Assembly (NCBI GenBank): GCA_012274445.1
Contig: JAAROD010000095.1
Location: 1,488,001 to 1,552,000, forward strand
DNA length: 64,000 nt
Direction: 5' to 3'
From: Sclerotiophoma versabilis
Lineage: Eukaryota; Ascomycota; Dothideomycetes; Pleosporales; Didymellaceae
Numbering within the stretch: the stretch's first letter is position 1; every line of letters starts with the position of its first letter. This document shows, one piece after another, positions 33,217 to 43,547 of this stretch. The translations under genes and the position numbers were made by a program. The notes below the pieces were generated by a model. That model was not told the DNA's origin and did no database searches. It worked only from the letters and a program-made list of their open reading frames with translations.

Positions 33217-34566
33217 ATGGGCGACAAGGACCCGCCGCCGTTCGGCTGTACGTGGCGAGCCCGACCGCACACGCGCGGATGCTGACACTGCGCAGACACG
33301 TTCAGCAGCGACTTCTTCAACGGCGCCTCCACCCCGCTGGACCACCACGGCCAGTCGCTGCTCAGCGACATGGAGGGCCAGTCGCTCGCCGACTTCTTCT
33401 CCAACACCGACCCCTTCAGCCTCGCCGACTCGCAGCCCTTCGCCCCGTCCGCCGACGCGAAGCTCGCCGGCACCGACTTCAGCGACTGGAACTTCATGGC
33501 CCCGCCCACCGTCCACCAGGTCTCGGCCACCATCCCCGACCAGGCCCAGCTCCAGCACGGCTTCCACGCCGACAGCATCTTCGCAGCCCAGCCGCTGCAC
33601 CTCGACCCCATGGCCACCACCCACGACGACCTCCAGGCCGCATCCACCCTGTTCAACAACTCACAGCAGCCCGCCTACATGGCCCACCGCCCGCACACCT
33701 TCCACGACATGCCGTCTCCCGCCACCAGCGCCCGCCCACACCACCACGGCCTACCTGCCCACCGCCCCAACGGGAGGCCCATGGTGCCTACAGCCCAGGG
33801 TCTGCTCGACGAGCGCCTCGCCTCCCTCCTGCCCAACCACGAGGCCGCCGGCACCCTCGACGCGCAGCTCGCAGCACAGTGGAGCAGCAGCGATGTGCAC
33901 CAGAGAGTCGAGGACGAGTTCGGCCTACACCGCCCAAGCCTGAAGAGGACATACACCTTCGGCACGGACGACTCCTTCAGCAACCCCGCCGCCTTCTCCG
34001 CACCCCACAACGAGACCGAAGAGCAGGTGACACGGCGTCTGATGCGCGACATGCACCACTCGCAGCCATTCCTCTCCGACCTGCCGAGCGCCTCGGACGC
34101 CAAAGCCTCCGCCCCGGCCGACTCCGCCAGCGAGGACGATTCAGAAGAAACAAGCTCCGCAGACTCGGACCAGCCCACGAAGAGGCGGAAGAAAAGCGTC
34201 CACGTAAAGAAGGAAAACTTCCGCAAGACCGCGCCAGGGACACGAATCAGCAAGCCCAAAAAGCCCCCCGCGGTGGAAGCCAGCAACAGCGACAGCAAGA
34301 AGAAACGCGCCTCAGCCGCGGCCCAGAGACTGCAGCGCGAGAACCTGAGCGAGGAGCAGAAGCGCAGTAACCACATCCTCTCCGAGCAGAAGCGCCGGAA
34401 CTTGATCAAGCGTGGCTTCGACGATTTGCACGATCTCGTGCCTGAGATACGGAATGGCGGGCTCAGCAAGAGCAGTGTGCTCACCGAGGCGGCGAATTTC
34501 CTGGACAAGTTGATTGCGGACAATGATGAGCTGGCCAGGTTGATCAGTGGGGAGGTGGCCGGCTAG
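33217..34566 (+). CDS. bHLH transcription factor (INO4/MLX-like C-terminal bHLH)
   Basis: The model is join(33217..33247, 33296..34566), 433 aa. The 48-nt intron has a GTACGT donor, a GCTGAC branch and a GCAG acceptor, and gives MGDKDPPPFGYTFSSDFFNG at the start. The body is Ser/Pro/His-rich and disordered. A basic stretch (KRRKKSVHVKKE) precedes the bHLH near residues 365-425. Its basic helix is KRSNHILSEQKRRNLIKRGF, with the His-Glu-Arg spacing (H, E, KRR) that contacts E-box DNA. The loop is short and the second helix is SKSSVLTEAANFLDKLI. There is no leucine zipper beyond a brief DELARLI. It probably dimerises with another bHLH in the nucleus; the target genes are unknown. A minisatellite begins about 30 bp after the stop. 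Confidence 0.88.
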
Positions 34567-34598
34567 ACAGAAACAATGCTGACACCAGGTGTTGGGAC

Positions 34599-34704
34599 CA
34601 AGGTGCCGAGATAAAGGTGTCGAGATGAAGGTGCCGAGATAAAGGTGCCGAGATAAAGGTGCCACGAGGAAGGTGCCGAGAGGAAGATATCGAGATGAAG
34701 ATGC
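34599..34704. repeat. Minisatellite, unit about 14-15 bp
   Basis: Seven or so imperfect copies of AAGGTGCCGAGATA, with AAGGTGTCGAGATG variants, directly after the stop codon of the bHLH gene and so probably inside its 3' UTR. Confidence 0.85.
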
Positions 34705-34894
34705 TGGAACGAACAAGCTGCAGGAAAGGCATGAAACACGACGACAGAGTAACCACGGAATGGAATGGCGAAATGATACCCACGGACAGGACACACAGGG
34801 AAGGAGATGACGCAAGCACTTTGGTGTTGATGGAGGTAGACCGGAGTTTATCTGAGGATTTGATACCCCAGCGTGTACCGTCTATATTCGGCTT

Positions 34895-34965
34895 TATATC
34901 ATCTCATCACATCACATCACATCGCATCGCATCATATCATATTAAATCATATCAGATCACATGAC
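34895..34965. repeat. Degenerate pentanucleotide array (ATCAC/ATCAT)
   Basis: Tandem ATCAC, ATCGC and ATCAT words over about 70 bp downstream of the minisatellite. Confidence 0.8.
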
Positions 34966-35175
34966 GGGAAGCACCATGTTGCCCCGTCCTTGTTAGGACC
35001 GGTTGTAGCACAAAGTAGCAAAGAAAAAAGACTTTTTTTTAGTAGCACAGATGAATAAACATGGGATCAGACATTGAATCTTGGACGTTGAGTCTCGACA
35101 AAACACACACTACACAAGGGAAACCCATAGCCAACATTCCCCCCGAATACCTCATATGTATAAATTACATCATGT

Positions 35176-37187
35176 TCAAGACGCCCCCCTCACGCCCGCA
35201 AGCCCCGTCTCCATCACGCCCTCAGTCGGCACCACAATCCTCAACGCCTCACTCCTGACCCTCGCCGGCCCCCGCTCATGCCCCGCAGGCACCCCGTCCA
35301 CCCGCGCATTCTTCCAGCGGCCCCTGACGCCCGGCCCAAAGACCATTTTCCGCTGCCCGTCGTAGTCGCAGCGGCCGTGCGCATTGCAGAAGCCCGTTTT
35401 GCACCCCTGATTCACTTTGCAGGGCGCGCCGAGACAGGCGTCTGTCGGCTTGCATGCGGTGCAGAGTCCCCACGAGCAGTACTCGGTGCTGGAGCAGTGG
35501 GGGGCGGATTCGCATGGGTTTCTGGCGGCGACGGTGGGAGGGAGGCAGAGCGGGGGATGGGATGGGTGTGTGAAGGCTGTGAGGGTGTCTGGGGCGCAGG
35601 TGCCGGATGTGAGAGTGAGGGTTGTGGATTGTAGTGCTGGGGTTGATGGGGGGAGTGAGGGCCGCGCTGTGCAGGGCTGGCAGGTCCCGTGTGAGCAGCG
35701 TAGGTGTGCTTGGCATGGTTTCTTGCTGTTGCATGTACTTCCTGCTTGGCCGGGTTGGCTTTTGCTGTTTTCCTGGCAGACGTTGTTCTTGCATAGCAGG
35801 TCTGGCGTGCATCCGTCTGCGGCGTTGCATACATGGCCGCGGCAGCCGAAGACGCAGGGGCTGGTGGGGGGAATATATGGGTTTAAGGGGGTCTCGGTGA
35901 GTGTAGATAAGGGAGTGGAGGGTGCGGTGAGGTAGGACTTCCAGTTGAAGTTACTCCGGGCTGTGGATGCACGGGTTAGCACGTCCGTGAGGGCGGTCAT
36001 GGAGCCGTGTTCTGGGCGGAGCGGGTTGATCATGGATGTTGTTGATTCGTTTTTCGAGGAGAGGTGCGAGTAGATCTGTCGTTTGGTCAGTAAGTGCTTT
36101 TTGCCTTTGTGAGGGGTGAAGTACCCATGGTATGCCACGCAAGTTCAGCGCGGTGCCTTGGTCGAAAATGGCCTCACTCTTGTGCGAGAGGCCTGAGTCA
36201 GTGTGTACGTATTCCCACTCCTCCACGAGCAACAACTTCCTCTTCCCCTGCTTGCCCTGGGATCGAGCAGTCAGAGTGTTCCCTGGGATGAACATCTCAG
36301 CCCAAGGTGTTCCTGCGGTAGCACCCTCTTCGTGGGCAAATCGGCCATGGATACCAATCACGTCGATAGCAGCGCACTCGAAGACGCTGTCGGGGAAGTT
36401 CTCAATACCCCCAAGGCTTTGCAGACCGGAGACACCGCCGCTGATGACGGCGATGTTTGAGCTATCCAGCCCGACTTTGAACTTTAGGTGTGTGGCGACG
36501 TCACAGAGCCATGATTCGCCGGCTGGAATGGGCCATATGCCGCTGAAGGGTTGATTCTGGATGTCGACGCCCTGCAGGTGTGAGCACACAATTGCAGCGA
36601 CGGAGAATTTTGCTATCGTTATGAAAACGAAAGGCCATACGTACCAGAATGACTTCAGACAACTCACTCCAACTCCTCCCTCCGAAGTTCTTCGACGGGT
36701 AGTGTTTGAAGAACACATCAAGGCGCGTCTTGTAGATGTCTCGAATTTCCTCAACGCTGTAAAAGTCCAGGAATGCGCCGTTGATCTTCTCACAGTACGC
36801 GTCACATGGTACGTCGTTCGTGCCACGGAGGGCGTGGGCGTCGTGCGGCGCGAGAATGACTTTGACGTGACCCTTGGAGATGCGATGCACAGCCGCAAGC
36901 GTGTCGTCGAGCTGATCCAGCAAAGACTTGTCGAACTCACCAAGCTGGGGCTCGGGATCGGTGTGGTGAGTGTCTGGGCGGATGAAGAGTCGGACGACGC
37001 GCGCTCTGCTTTTCACGATGGCGCGGATGGTTTCATCACGGTGCTGTGGGGTGAAGTATTGCAGAAGGGGATAATTAACGCCGCCGAAGGAGTGGTTGTC
37101 TGCTGTGATGAGCTGCGCAGCGACAGATGGAAGAAATGATGGCGAGGAAAGAGCGGAGACGAGTGCGAAGACAGAGGTGAGATGCAT
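35176..37187 (-). CDS. Secreted glycoside hydrolase-like protein with a Cys-rich C-terminus
   Basis: The model is complement(35176..36075, 36125..36571, 36645..37187), 629 aa. Residues 1-24 form a signal peptide ending at VAAQ. The first 330 residues resemble a (beta/alpha)8 glycosidase of GH5-like type: SFGGVNYPLLQYF, VRLFIRPD, KVILAPHD, a VILGVDIQNQP strand-4 region with a VDIQNQP acid, IDVIGIHGRF, and LLLVEEWEY with a Glu pair at the strand-7 position. GH5 enzymes place catalytic Glu after strands 4 and 7. Here the strand-4 acid looks like Asp or is offset, so activity is uncertain. The C-terminal part has Cys-rich clusters (CVFGCRGHVC, CTPDLLC, CRGHVC-type spacing) and a second set near residues 495-560 (CSSTEYCSWGLCTAC, CKVNQGCKTGFC). 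Both introns are standard and phase-0. Domain naming is tentative. Confidence 0.72.
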
Positions 37188-37738
37188 GCTGGAAGATTGT
37201 CAAAGCATTGTGAATTCAGTTCAGCAAGGCGGTTATCCTGCTGTTCATATGCGATTCCAAGTGAACACGTTGAAGGTTACGAACACGCTCGCAGGCGAAC
37301 GATCAGCTCAGTGTTGTGCCTGCGGATATTGAGGTCGTTCATCTATTTTGATTGCCGTGCATCAAGTAGCCAATCAGACGACGCTTCCCCAGATGCTCTG
37401 CCGGATGTCCTGACCACGACCCCAGATCCTGGTATTCTTGGCCCCAGCTGTCTGTCCTCTTGAACGATGGATAGCGTTAGCAGGCCCAGTGGTGTTCCCG
37501 ACAGCGAGCTGCAGGCGACGGTCCCGTGATAGAGAGCTGCTTGGGTGCTGGGCTCCTCACGTGTTTGGGAAGGGCACCTGGTCCTTGGGAGCGCCGTGAG
37601 TGCAGGCACTGTAGCTCTGAGAGCCGGGTGTGCTGCAGGAGCGCATCTGCTGCTGGTGGCGGGATGTCGAAGTCTTGAGGCTTCGCCAGATTGCTGCTGA
37701 GGATTTCGAGAGAGGGTCCAGCGCCCCAAACCAGGCCT
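37188..37738. other. Intergenic, nothing recognisable
   Basis: About 550 bp holding the promoter of the glycosidase-like gene and the 3' side of NKP2. Overlapping short minus frames at 37343-37770 lack support. Confidence 0.4.
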
Positions 37739-38364
37739 TCAACCCGCCGCGTGTGCGCAGACGGCTTCAAGCCTCTTCAGCGTCGCCAGCACCTCGTCTC
37801 CCATGTCTTCACCGCTGGCTGACGGGGCGAATCGGCCATGGCGCAAGTCACTCAGGGCACCGACGGCTTCCTGGACCTCGGCGAGAGTCCGCTGGTTGTC
37901 CGCCTCCATCGCAGCCATCTCAGCTTCGAGGCTCTGGCATGCGTCCCTGATGCTGGCGTGGACGGTCTGGAGGGTGTGCGGTGTGCTGCGGCCGTGACCG
38001 GAGAGCTGGACCGGCTGTCAGCTGCTACTCGGAGACAGTCTCCAAGCAGACTCACCTCGCCCTCCGTCTGGAGGGCCACGGGGTCGGTGCCTGCGACGTG
38101 TGCGTGGTCCGTCCGCCGCCGTTCCTGCGCATAAGCCCGGCGCAGCTGCTTCGACCGCCGCACCTCCCGCGCGATGTCGTTGCGCACGACGTCCATCTCG
38201 GCCTCGCGCAGGCGGTGCAGCTCGCGGTACAGGTCCTGCACCGCCGGGTTCTCGCGGTGGCTGCGGGGGAACATGTCGGTGAACTGGCGCAGGGTCATGA
38301 AGTCGCGAAGGGGCGCGGGGGCCAGGAGGAAGTCGCCGAGCAGCCGGGCCTCTTGCGACGGCAT
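37739..38364 (-). CDS. NKP2: Kinetochore protein Nkp2/Cnl2 family
   Basis: The model is complement(37739..38005, 38056..38364), 191 aa. It is a subunit of the constitutive centromere-associated (Ctf19/Mis6-Sim4) complex of the inner kinetochore. The N-terminus EARLLGDFLLAPAPLRDFMT is the family start, followed by LRQFTDMFPRSHRENPAVQDLYRELHRLRE. A long charged coiled coil follows (DVVRNDIAREVRRSKQLRR). The 50-nt intron has GTGAGT, an AGCTGAC branch and CCAG. It joins, in phase, to a second coiled-coil part (ASIRDACQSLEAEMAAMEAD) that ends at a TGA at 37739. Without splicing the frame runs into unrelated Arg/Ser sequence. The C-terminus is short and normal. The gene is divergent from EAF3, with 394 bp between starts. 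Confidence 0.88.
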
Positions 38365-38758
38365 GGTGGCGGTGCGCGGCGGCGGTCGTGAGGCGGATCA
38401 GCCTGTGTCGCGCGACTGGCGCGTCAGTGACGAGAGAGCGGTGGTGGCCGGCTTGGGGCTGAGCGTGCTGCGTGAAGCGCGTCGGCGCGTCGTGGACCGT
38501 GCGTCGAAAAGCCTCCCGTGAGATGCGACTGCAACAGCTCGCGCGACGCAACTCTGCCCATCATCGGCCCTGCTCGGACTGCTCGACTCTTCCAGGCAGC
38601 CCGCCAGCGAGTTTCATTGTTGCCGAACACGTTGCGCGGCCCGTCGAGAAGGCAGGCAGCCGTGAGCGATCCGTGGTGCGGCCTCTCACCCTTTCCTCTC
38701 CACTTGATTGCCTCCCTCCCAAACACCAAACCACAAACTTTGAACCCACACCGCGGCC
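38365..38758. promoter_or_regulatory. Shared divergent promoter region, NKP2 / EAF3
   Basis: 394 bp between the two start codons, so both chromatin-related genes are driven from one intergenic region. No TATA box or defined operator can be named. Pyrimidine-rich stretches (CTTTCCTCTCCACTT) lie just before the EAF3 start. Confidence 0.5.
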
Positions 38759-40080
38759 ATGGCCCCTGCACCGGCCCCCGAGCCCACGTACCGCAAGGAC
38801 GAGAAGGTCTTTTGCTTCCACCATGAATTGCTCTACGAGGCCAAGGTCACTGATGTGAAGCCCAATGAAGGCGACGACCAGAAGACTGGCTTCCAGTACA
38901 AGGTTCACTACAAAGGGTGGAAGAACACGTATGTACATCCGCGTTGATCTTCTCCGTTTGCCCTGTCCCTGTGGTCTGCCAGTCTCGGGACCTTGAATCT
39001 ACCTTCGCCCCTCGCCCACACTTCTGCCCTGCGCTCAACCACTTCAACATCACGCCCAAGACAGCACGTCAGCCGCACCCTGATACTGCCCCAATCCACA
39101 GCAACCAATCCAAACCGCCTGTCCTTGGTTATCTTGCTGACGAAAATCAGCTGGGACGATTGGGTGCCTCAAGACCGTCTCCGCAAGCTCACGCCTGAGA
39201 ACCGCGAGCTGGCAAACAATCTGAGGCACGAGATGCTCCAGGCTCAGCGTGCTGCTCGGGCCCAGCCCCAACCCGTGAAGAAGAAGACGCAGGGCTCTGC
39301 TCGTGGGAGTGAAGAGCGCCAGACCTCTGTCTCTGCTGCACCTCGTGGCCAGAAACGGTTGCGTGACCAAGACCTTGAAAAGGTAAATTCCATCCACGCA
39401 GTCCGACTTCTCTCAGTTCGCTCACCGTGCTCTCACCTGATTCTGACCTGTCGTTCCAGGAAGAATCCTTCCAGCAGAAGCGTGCCGTACGCATCTACAT
39501 GCCAGACAGGTTGAAGAGTCTTCTTGTCGATGATTGGGAAAACATCACCAAGAACCTGCAGCTAGTCCAGTTGCCATCCAGCAAGCCAGCCGCCGTCATT
39601 TTGGACGAGTACTTTGCATTTGCCACTTCAACAGGGAACCGCAACAGCACCGAAACAGACATCCTGGAGGAGGTGATCCAGGGACTGAAAGAGTACTTTA
39701 ACAAGAGCTTGGGTCGACTGCTGCTCTATCGTTTCGAGCGTGAGCAGTTCTACGACATGTTGACGCAGACCGAACAGCCGACAAATGACCTTGCTGGCAA
39801 GTCCATGTCTGAAATTTATGGCGGCGAGCACCTTTTGCGCCTCTTTGGTGAGTTCAAATCATAGTCGACCCATATCTGCATTTGCTGATTCGTTCCAGTC
39901 TCGATGCCTGAGCTCATTGCCCAGACCAACATGGACGCACAGGCTATCAACCGACTTCGCGAGGAGCTTAGCGGGATGACAACGTGGCTGTCAAAGGAGC
40001 CTCAAGTCAACGCTTTCTTCTCTTCTGTGTACGAAAGTCCAGGCCAGGCCTACATTGACAAGGTGAAGAGTAGCATCTAG
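38759..40080 (+). CDS. EAF3: Chromatin modification protein EAF3 (MRG15 family)
   Basis: The model is join(38759..38928, 39151..39382, 39460..39847, 39899..40080), 323 aa. It is a subunit of the NuA4 acetyltransferase and Rpd3S deacetylase complexes and reads H3K36 methylation in the nucleus. The chromo domain spans residues 10-75: KDEKVFCFHHELLYEAKV, FQYKVHYKGWKNT, then WDDWVPQDRLRKLTPEN after the 222-nt first intron. The cage aromatics (Phe/His, Tyr, Trp) are in place. A basic Lys-rich linker follows. The MRG domain begins at RIYMPDRLKSLLVDDWE and includes LDEYFAFATSTGN, YFNKSLGRLLLYRFER, EIYGGEHLLRLF and VSMPELIAQTNMD. All four exons close in phase, and length is normal. It is convergent with the riboside kinase gene. 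Confidence 0.95.
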
Positions 40081-40252
40081 GCTTATCTTTTTGTCACGTG
40101 TTTCTATCATGTCTGTATCATTACTTTTGCATAGGCTGGATAGGGCGCATTCGGTTGTTTGGCACTCAACATGCGGCCTGCTGGACGGCAAGTCAAGCTG
40201 CGGCGTCTGGCGCAATGCATCTTTATCTTCCTGCCTCGAACCGTCGCAGGTG

Positions 40253-40999
40253 TCATGATCCTTTGATCACATCCTCCAGCACACCCACGGCCCACCTCAA
40301 ACACACCTCCATATCGCCCTCCGCCTCCCTTGGCATCCCCCAAATCCCCGTCCTCTCAAGCACGTCTTCATCTAACTCGGCATTCACATCCCCGTCCTCA
40401 AACAAGAACTTGTGGTCCTTTACATAGTTCGGCCACACAATGTCATCAACATAGCCCGGCGGGTCTTCCCAGAACCCCTCGAGTGTGACGTACCCGCTGC
40501 GCGCCTCCCTCCTTCCTTTGGCTGTCTCGTAGCTTGTGCGCAGAAACATGCGAACGTCGAACAGTTCCCGGATCTCCCTCATCTCTTCACTGAACAGCAG
40601 GAACCCATCGACTATGCATATCCGCCGGGCTTGCCACTCCGGCCTTTGGTCCAGCAACCCCCAGATTTCCCTCCTCAACTCATTGACGACGCGCTCAGAG
40701 ACGCCGTGTTCCCCAACGCTATTCTGGTCCTCTTTGCTAACCAGCCAGTCTGGGCTTTTCCCGTGCTCTTTGATGTGCAGTAACGCTTTCTTGAGTGCTT
40801 CCAAATCTAACGACTCCAAACAGTCCCAATCCTGTACGCCGTTCTTGACTGGAATCTCCGTGTCTGTGAGGTAGAAATCGTCCAGATGCACGATTGTCAA
40901 TTGCTGGGCTGGGAAGATGTCCCGGAGGAGGCGGGAGAGGGTTGTCTTTCCGGAAGAGGAGGGGCCTGATATGCCTAGTAAGAGGGGTGGTGGTGGCAT
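40253..40999 (-). CDS. NRK1: Nicotinamide riboside kinase
   Basis: A single exon of 248 aa from ATG 40999. It phosphorylates nicotinamide riboside to NMN in the cytosolic NAD salvage route. The P-loop is GISGPSSSGKTTLSRLL near residues 8-24. The metal-coordinating HLDDFYLTD motif is intact, as is the substrate region VQDWDCLESLD. A lid segment (YETAKGRREARSGY) and the Walker-B-like ICIVDGFLLF are both present. The start at MPPPPLLLGISG puts the P-loop where relatives have it; the frame itself is open 15 codons further up. Length matches fungal homologues. The gene is convergent with EAF3; only 172 bp separate the stops. Confidence 0.93.
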   Translation of the reverse strand: MPPPPLLLGISGPSSSGKTTLSRLLRDIFPAQQLTIVHLDDFYLTDTEIPVKNGVQDWDCLESLDLEALKKALLHIKEHGKSPDWLVSKEDQNSVGEHGVSERVVNELRREIWGLLDQRPEWQARRICIVDGFLLFSEEMREIRELFDVRMFLRTSYETAKGRREARSGYVTLEGFWEDPPGYVDDIVWPNYVKDHKFLFEDGDVNAELDEDVLERTGIWGMPREAEGDMEVCLRWAVGVLEDVIKGS

Positions 41000-41247
41000 T
41001 GTGTGTTGTTGGTCTGTTGGGCTGAAGGATTGGGTGACGTCCAACCCGACTCAGTGGTGTTGGCAGCTGCTCCAGAAGGTGACTGGCGATGGCGCTGGTG
41101 GGGTGTGGGGGTCGATCGGCGTTCGGTCCAGGGTCCACCCTAGTTTTGGGAGCTTCGAAACACACTCACCATTCACCATTCACGGTTCAACACTCCTGTC
41201 GCAACCTCGAAGCTCACCGATTCGCACAGCTTCAGCCGCCCTCGACC
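41000..41247. promoter_or_regulatory. Divergent intergenic region, NRK1 / ARMH3-like
   Basis: 248 bp between two start codons on opposite strands, so it must hold both promoters. No defined site recognised. Confidence 0.4.
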
Positions 41248-43306
41248 ATGGAGCCCTCGCCGCTGACGCAGGTGTCCAGGCCTGAGCTGTTCCAGCCGAA
41301 GATCATCAGCCTCTACGAGACGCTATTCCAGGTGGGTATGTGCCTGCAAAGCCCTGGTCGTAGCTCACCCTAGCCGCAGGAAGACGAGGAGGATGTCGAG
41401 CTCACCGAGGGCTTCTGGCAGGAGTTCTTTCTGCACCGCCCAGACTCAGCAGGCCTGAAGCACATCTTGGGCGCCATGTCCCCCGACGAGATGCTGCACC
41501 GCCAGGCGCATTCGCAGCAGCTCTTCCGCCGCGCCATACAAGCGGCTAAGCAGGCCAAACCACCCTCGGACGAGGTCGCGCTCGAGGTACGGAGTCGCCG
41601 AACCCTATGAACGCACTCAATGGCTCACTGGCCAGACCTTGACAGTCTTCCTAGACGCCGCCTTGACGAAGAAGTACACGAACCCGAGCTCCGACATCAT
41701 CTCCGTCCTCGCTGGCCTGCACGACGCAGACGCCATCATGACCGACTTTATTGCTACCCTGGATACGATCATACGGACGGGGCGCACACGTATGTGAAGG
41801 AACACAGCCCGGCTGCCAGTACTGACAGGACGCAGTACCCTTGCGGCGCAAAGCTGTCCGAGCTACACTCTCGATAACCGCCGCCGGTTTCCACACGGCC
41901 CTGCCGTCGTACTTCACACACCGCGATCTTTTCCCTTCGCTCATCAAGTTCGTCCAAGACACGGATGATAGCGCCCAAGTGCTGCCCGCGCTGTACCTCC
42001 TCGGCCTCCTCGCCAACTACAACAAGTTCGAGTTTCAGAACCCGTATAGATTGCGGCTGGACGACTTCGTAAACGATGCCATTATCCGGGACATGATCAC
42101 ATGTTTTGGAACCGCATGTCAAGACGTCAGGAGCGCCTATATCGCAATACAGGACGATGTGCCAGAAGCCTGGTCGCTGGGCTCGACGCTGAGGACAATA
42201 GGCTTGGGCGTGCTTGCTCCAGGATCGCGGCCGACAACGCCCACACCGAACCCTGATGAGACCAAGTCGCTGTTCGCTGCACTGCCAGGGCCCGAGATTG
42301 GCGTCTTGCTATCAACGTACGATTTCGTCAATGCGAACAAGGTTTTCTGCTTCAATCTAGCATCGCTGCCTGCCGCAGAAAAGGGAGCGCCTTCACCTCT
42401 AAGCGCATTTCTGTCCATGACTTCGTATCTGCTTCAACATGCCCATCGTTCTACGAGATCTGCACTGTACACATATCTTTGCCTGTTCATTCTGCAGATA
42501 TTGGTGGAAGACAAAGAGCTTGTGAAGCGGCTATGTAATGATGAAAGCAAGTTGTCCGTTCGCATGTGCCGTCAAAGACAGCCCTTCCTTCCCCAAGTCA
42601 CAGGCGACCGAGTCCCAGCTGCCGTCATCTTAGATCTCATGGTTGATGGCATCAACCATAATCTGCGAAGAAGGCTTGACGTTGACTTCTATATGTATGT
42701 GCTACCCCTGTCATCATCTTGAATAAGCTGATATATCACAGTCTCTCTCTTGGCATCCTGCTGCGCCTTCTCTCCTACCTCAGCCGCACCAAGACACGCA
42801 TCACATACCACTGGTCTGAACTTTGGAGGACACTGCTCGCCTTCCTCCGCTTCCTGACGCAATATGAGAGTGACATCAAGTCGAACTACAAGTCCAGTAA
42901 GATGATTGATGTGCTTGTCAACGTGCTCGCATTCGCTGTGTCAAGCGGCGAGAACTTCCTCCCAGACCCCGCAGCCTATGACGACCTTTTCTACAAGCTT
43001 GTTGAGACAGGAGACATCCTCACCAAGTTCCGCGACACCTTCAGCCTTGGTAGCTCGGGTGCAATGCAGGTCTTGGTCAATGTATCTTCTCATTACCACT
43101 CCCTACTAGCAGATGGCAAGAAGGGGAAACATTTCAGTCCCGAAGAGGTCAGCGTTGTGATCAAGCAGGGCTACGAGACGTTATCCATAGACTCGAGTGA
43201 GGGCCTGGATGCGTGGGATAGGTTTCGCGAGGCTGACTTCAAGTCGCTGCTGAAGAAGATTGCGAGAGCGGCAGTGGATGATGCCAAAGCGTTGAACGAA
43301 GAATAA
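41248..43306 (+). CDS. ARMH3/DUF1741 family armadillo-like helical protein
   Basis: The model is join(41248..41331, 41380..41586, 41636..41789, 41836..42694, 42742..43306), 622 aa. The first exons give SRPELFQPKIISLYETLF, FWQEFFLHRPDSAGL and FLDAALTKKYTNPSSDIISVLAGL. The central part has LIKFVQDTDDSAQVLPALYLLGLLANYNKFEFQNPY and ALYTYLCLFILQILVED. The C-terminal half has DLMVDGINHNLRRRLDVDFY and LGILLRLLSYLSRTKTRITYHWSELWR. Human ARMH3 (C10orf76) acts with GBF1 and PI4KB at the Golgi; the fungal homologue is thought to be membrane-associated. All introns are 46-49 nt with standard signals. The protein is all-alpha with several hydrophobic helices, but a true transmembrane span is not certain. 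Confidence 0.87.
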
Positions 43307-43547
43307 TGGATTCGTGCTTGCATGGCGAAGTTGCACGTGCAATTGCCTCCTCAATCCTTCGGCTGTCGAAGCTTCCCTCTATGTATGTTCGTTTGGTGAC
43401 GTCGCGCCCGCTCAACACTGTAAACATCCACACGCCCGCAGGTATCTGCGCGCTCCACATCGCTTCGTCATCCTTAAGCCAGGCACCACGCGTCCACCGG
43501 ATCGACTGCCCACACTCACTATCGACATTCGCATTACCACCGTCAAC

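Larger units (their letters stand above)
34567..35175. other. 3' region of the bHLH gene with two simple-repeat arrays
   Basis: No gene. It contains a 14-15-bp minisatellite (34599-34704) and a degenerate pentamer array (34895-34965) listed separately, then the 3' side of the glycosidase-like gene. Confidence 0.5.

Noticed and set aside
32602..33659. Long minus-strand frames opposite the start of the first bHLH gene
   Set aside because: Arg/Ala-rich shadows of GC-rich coding sequence; the plus strand has a spliced bHLH model with full family support.
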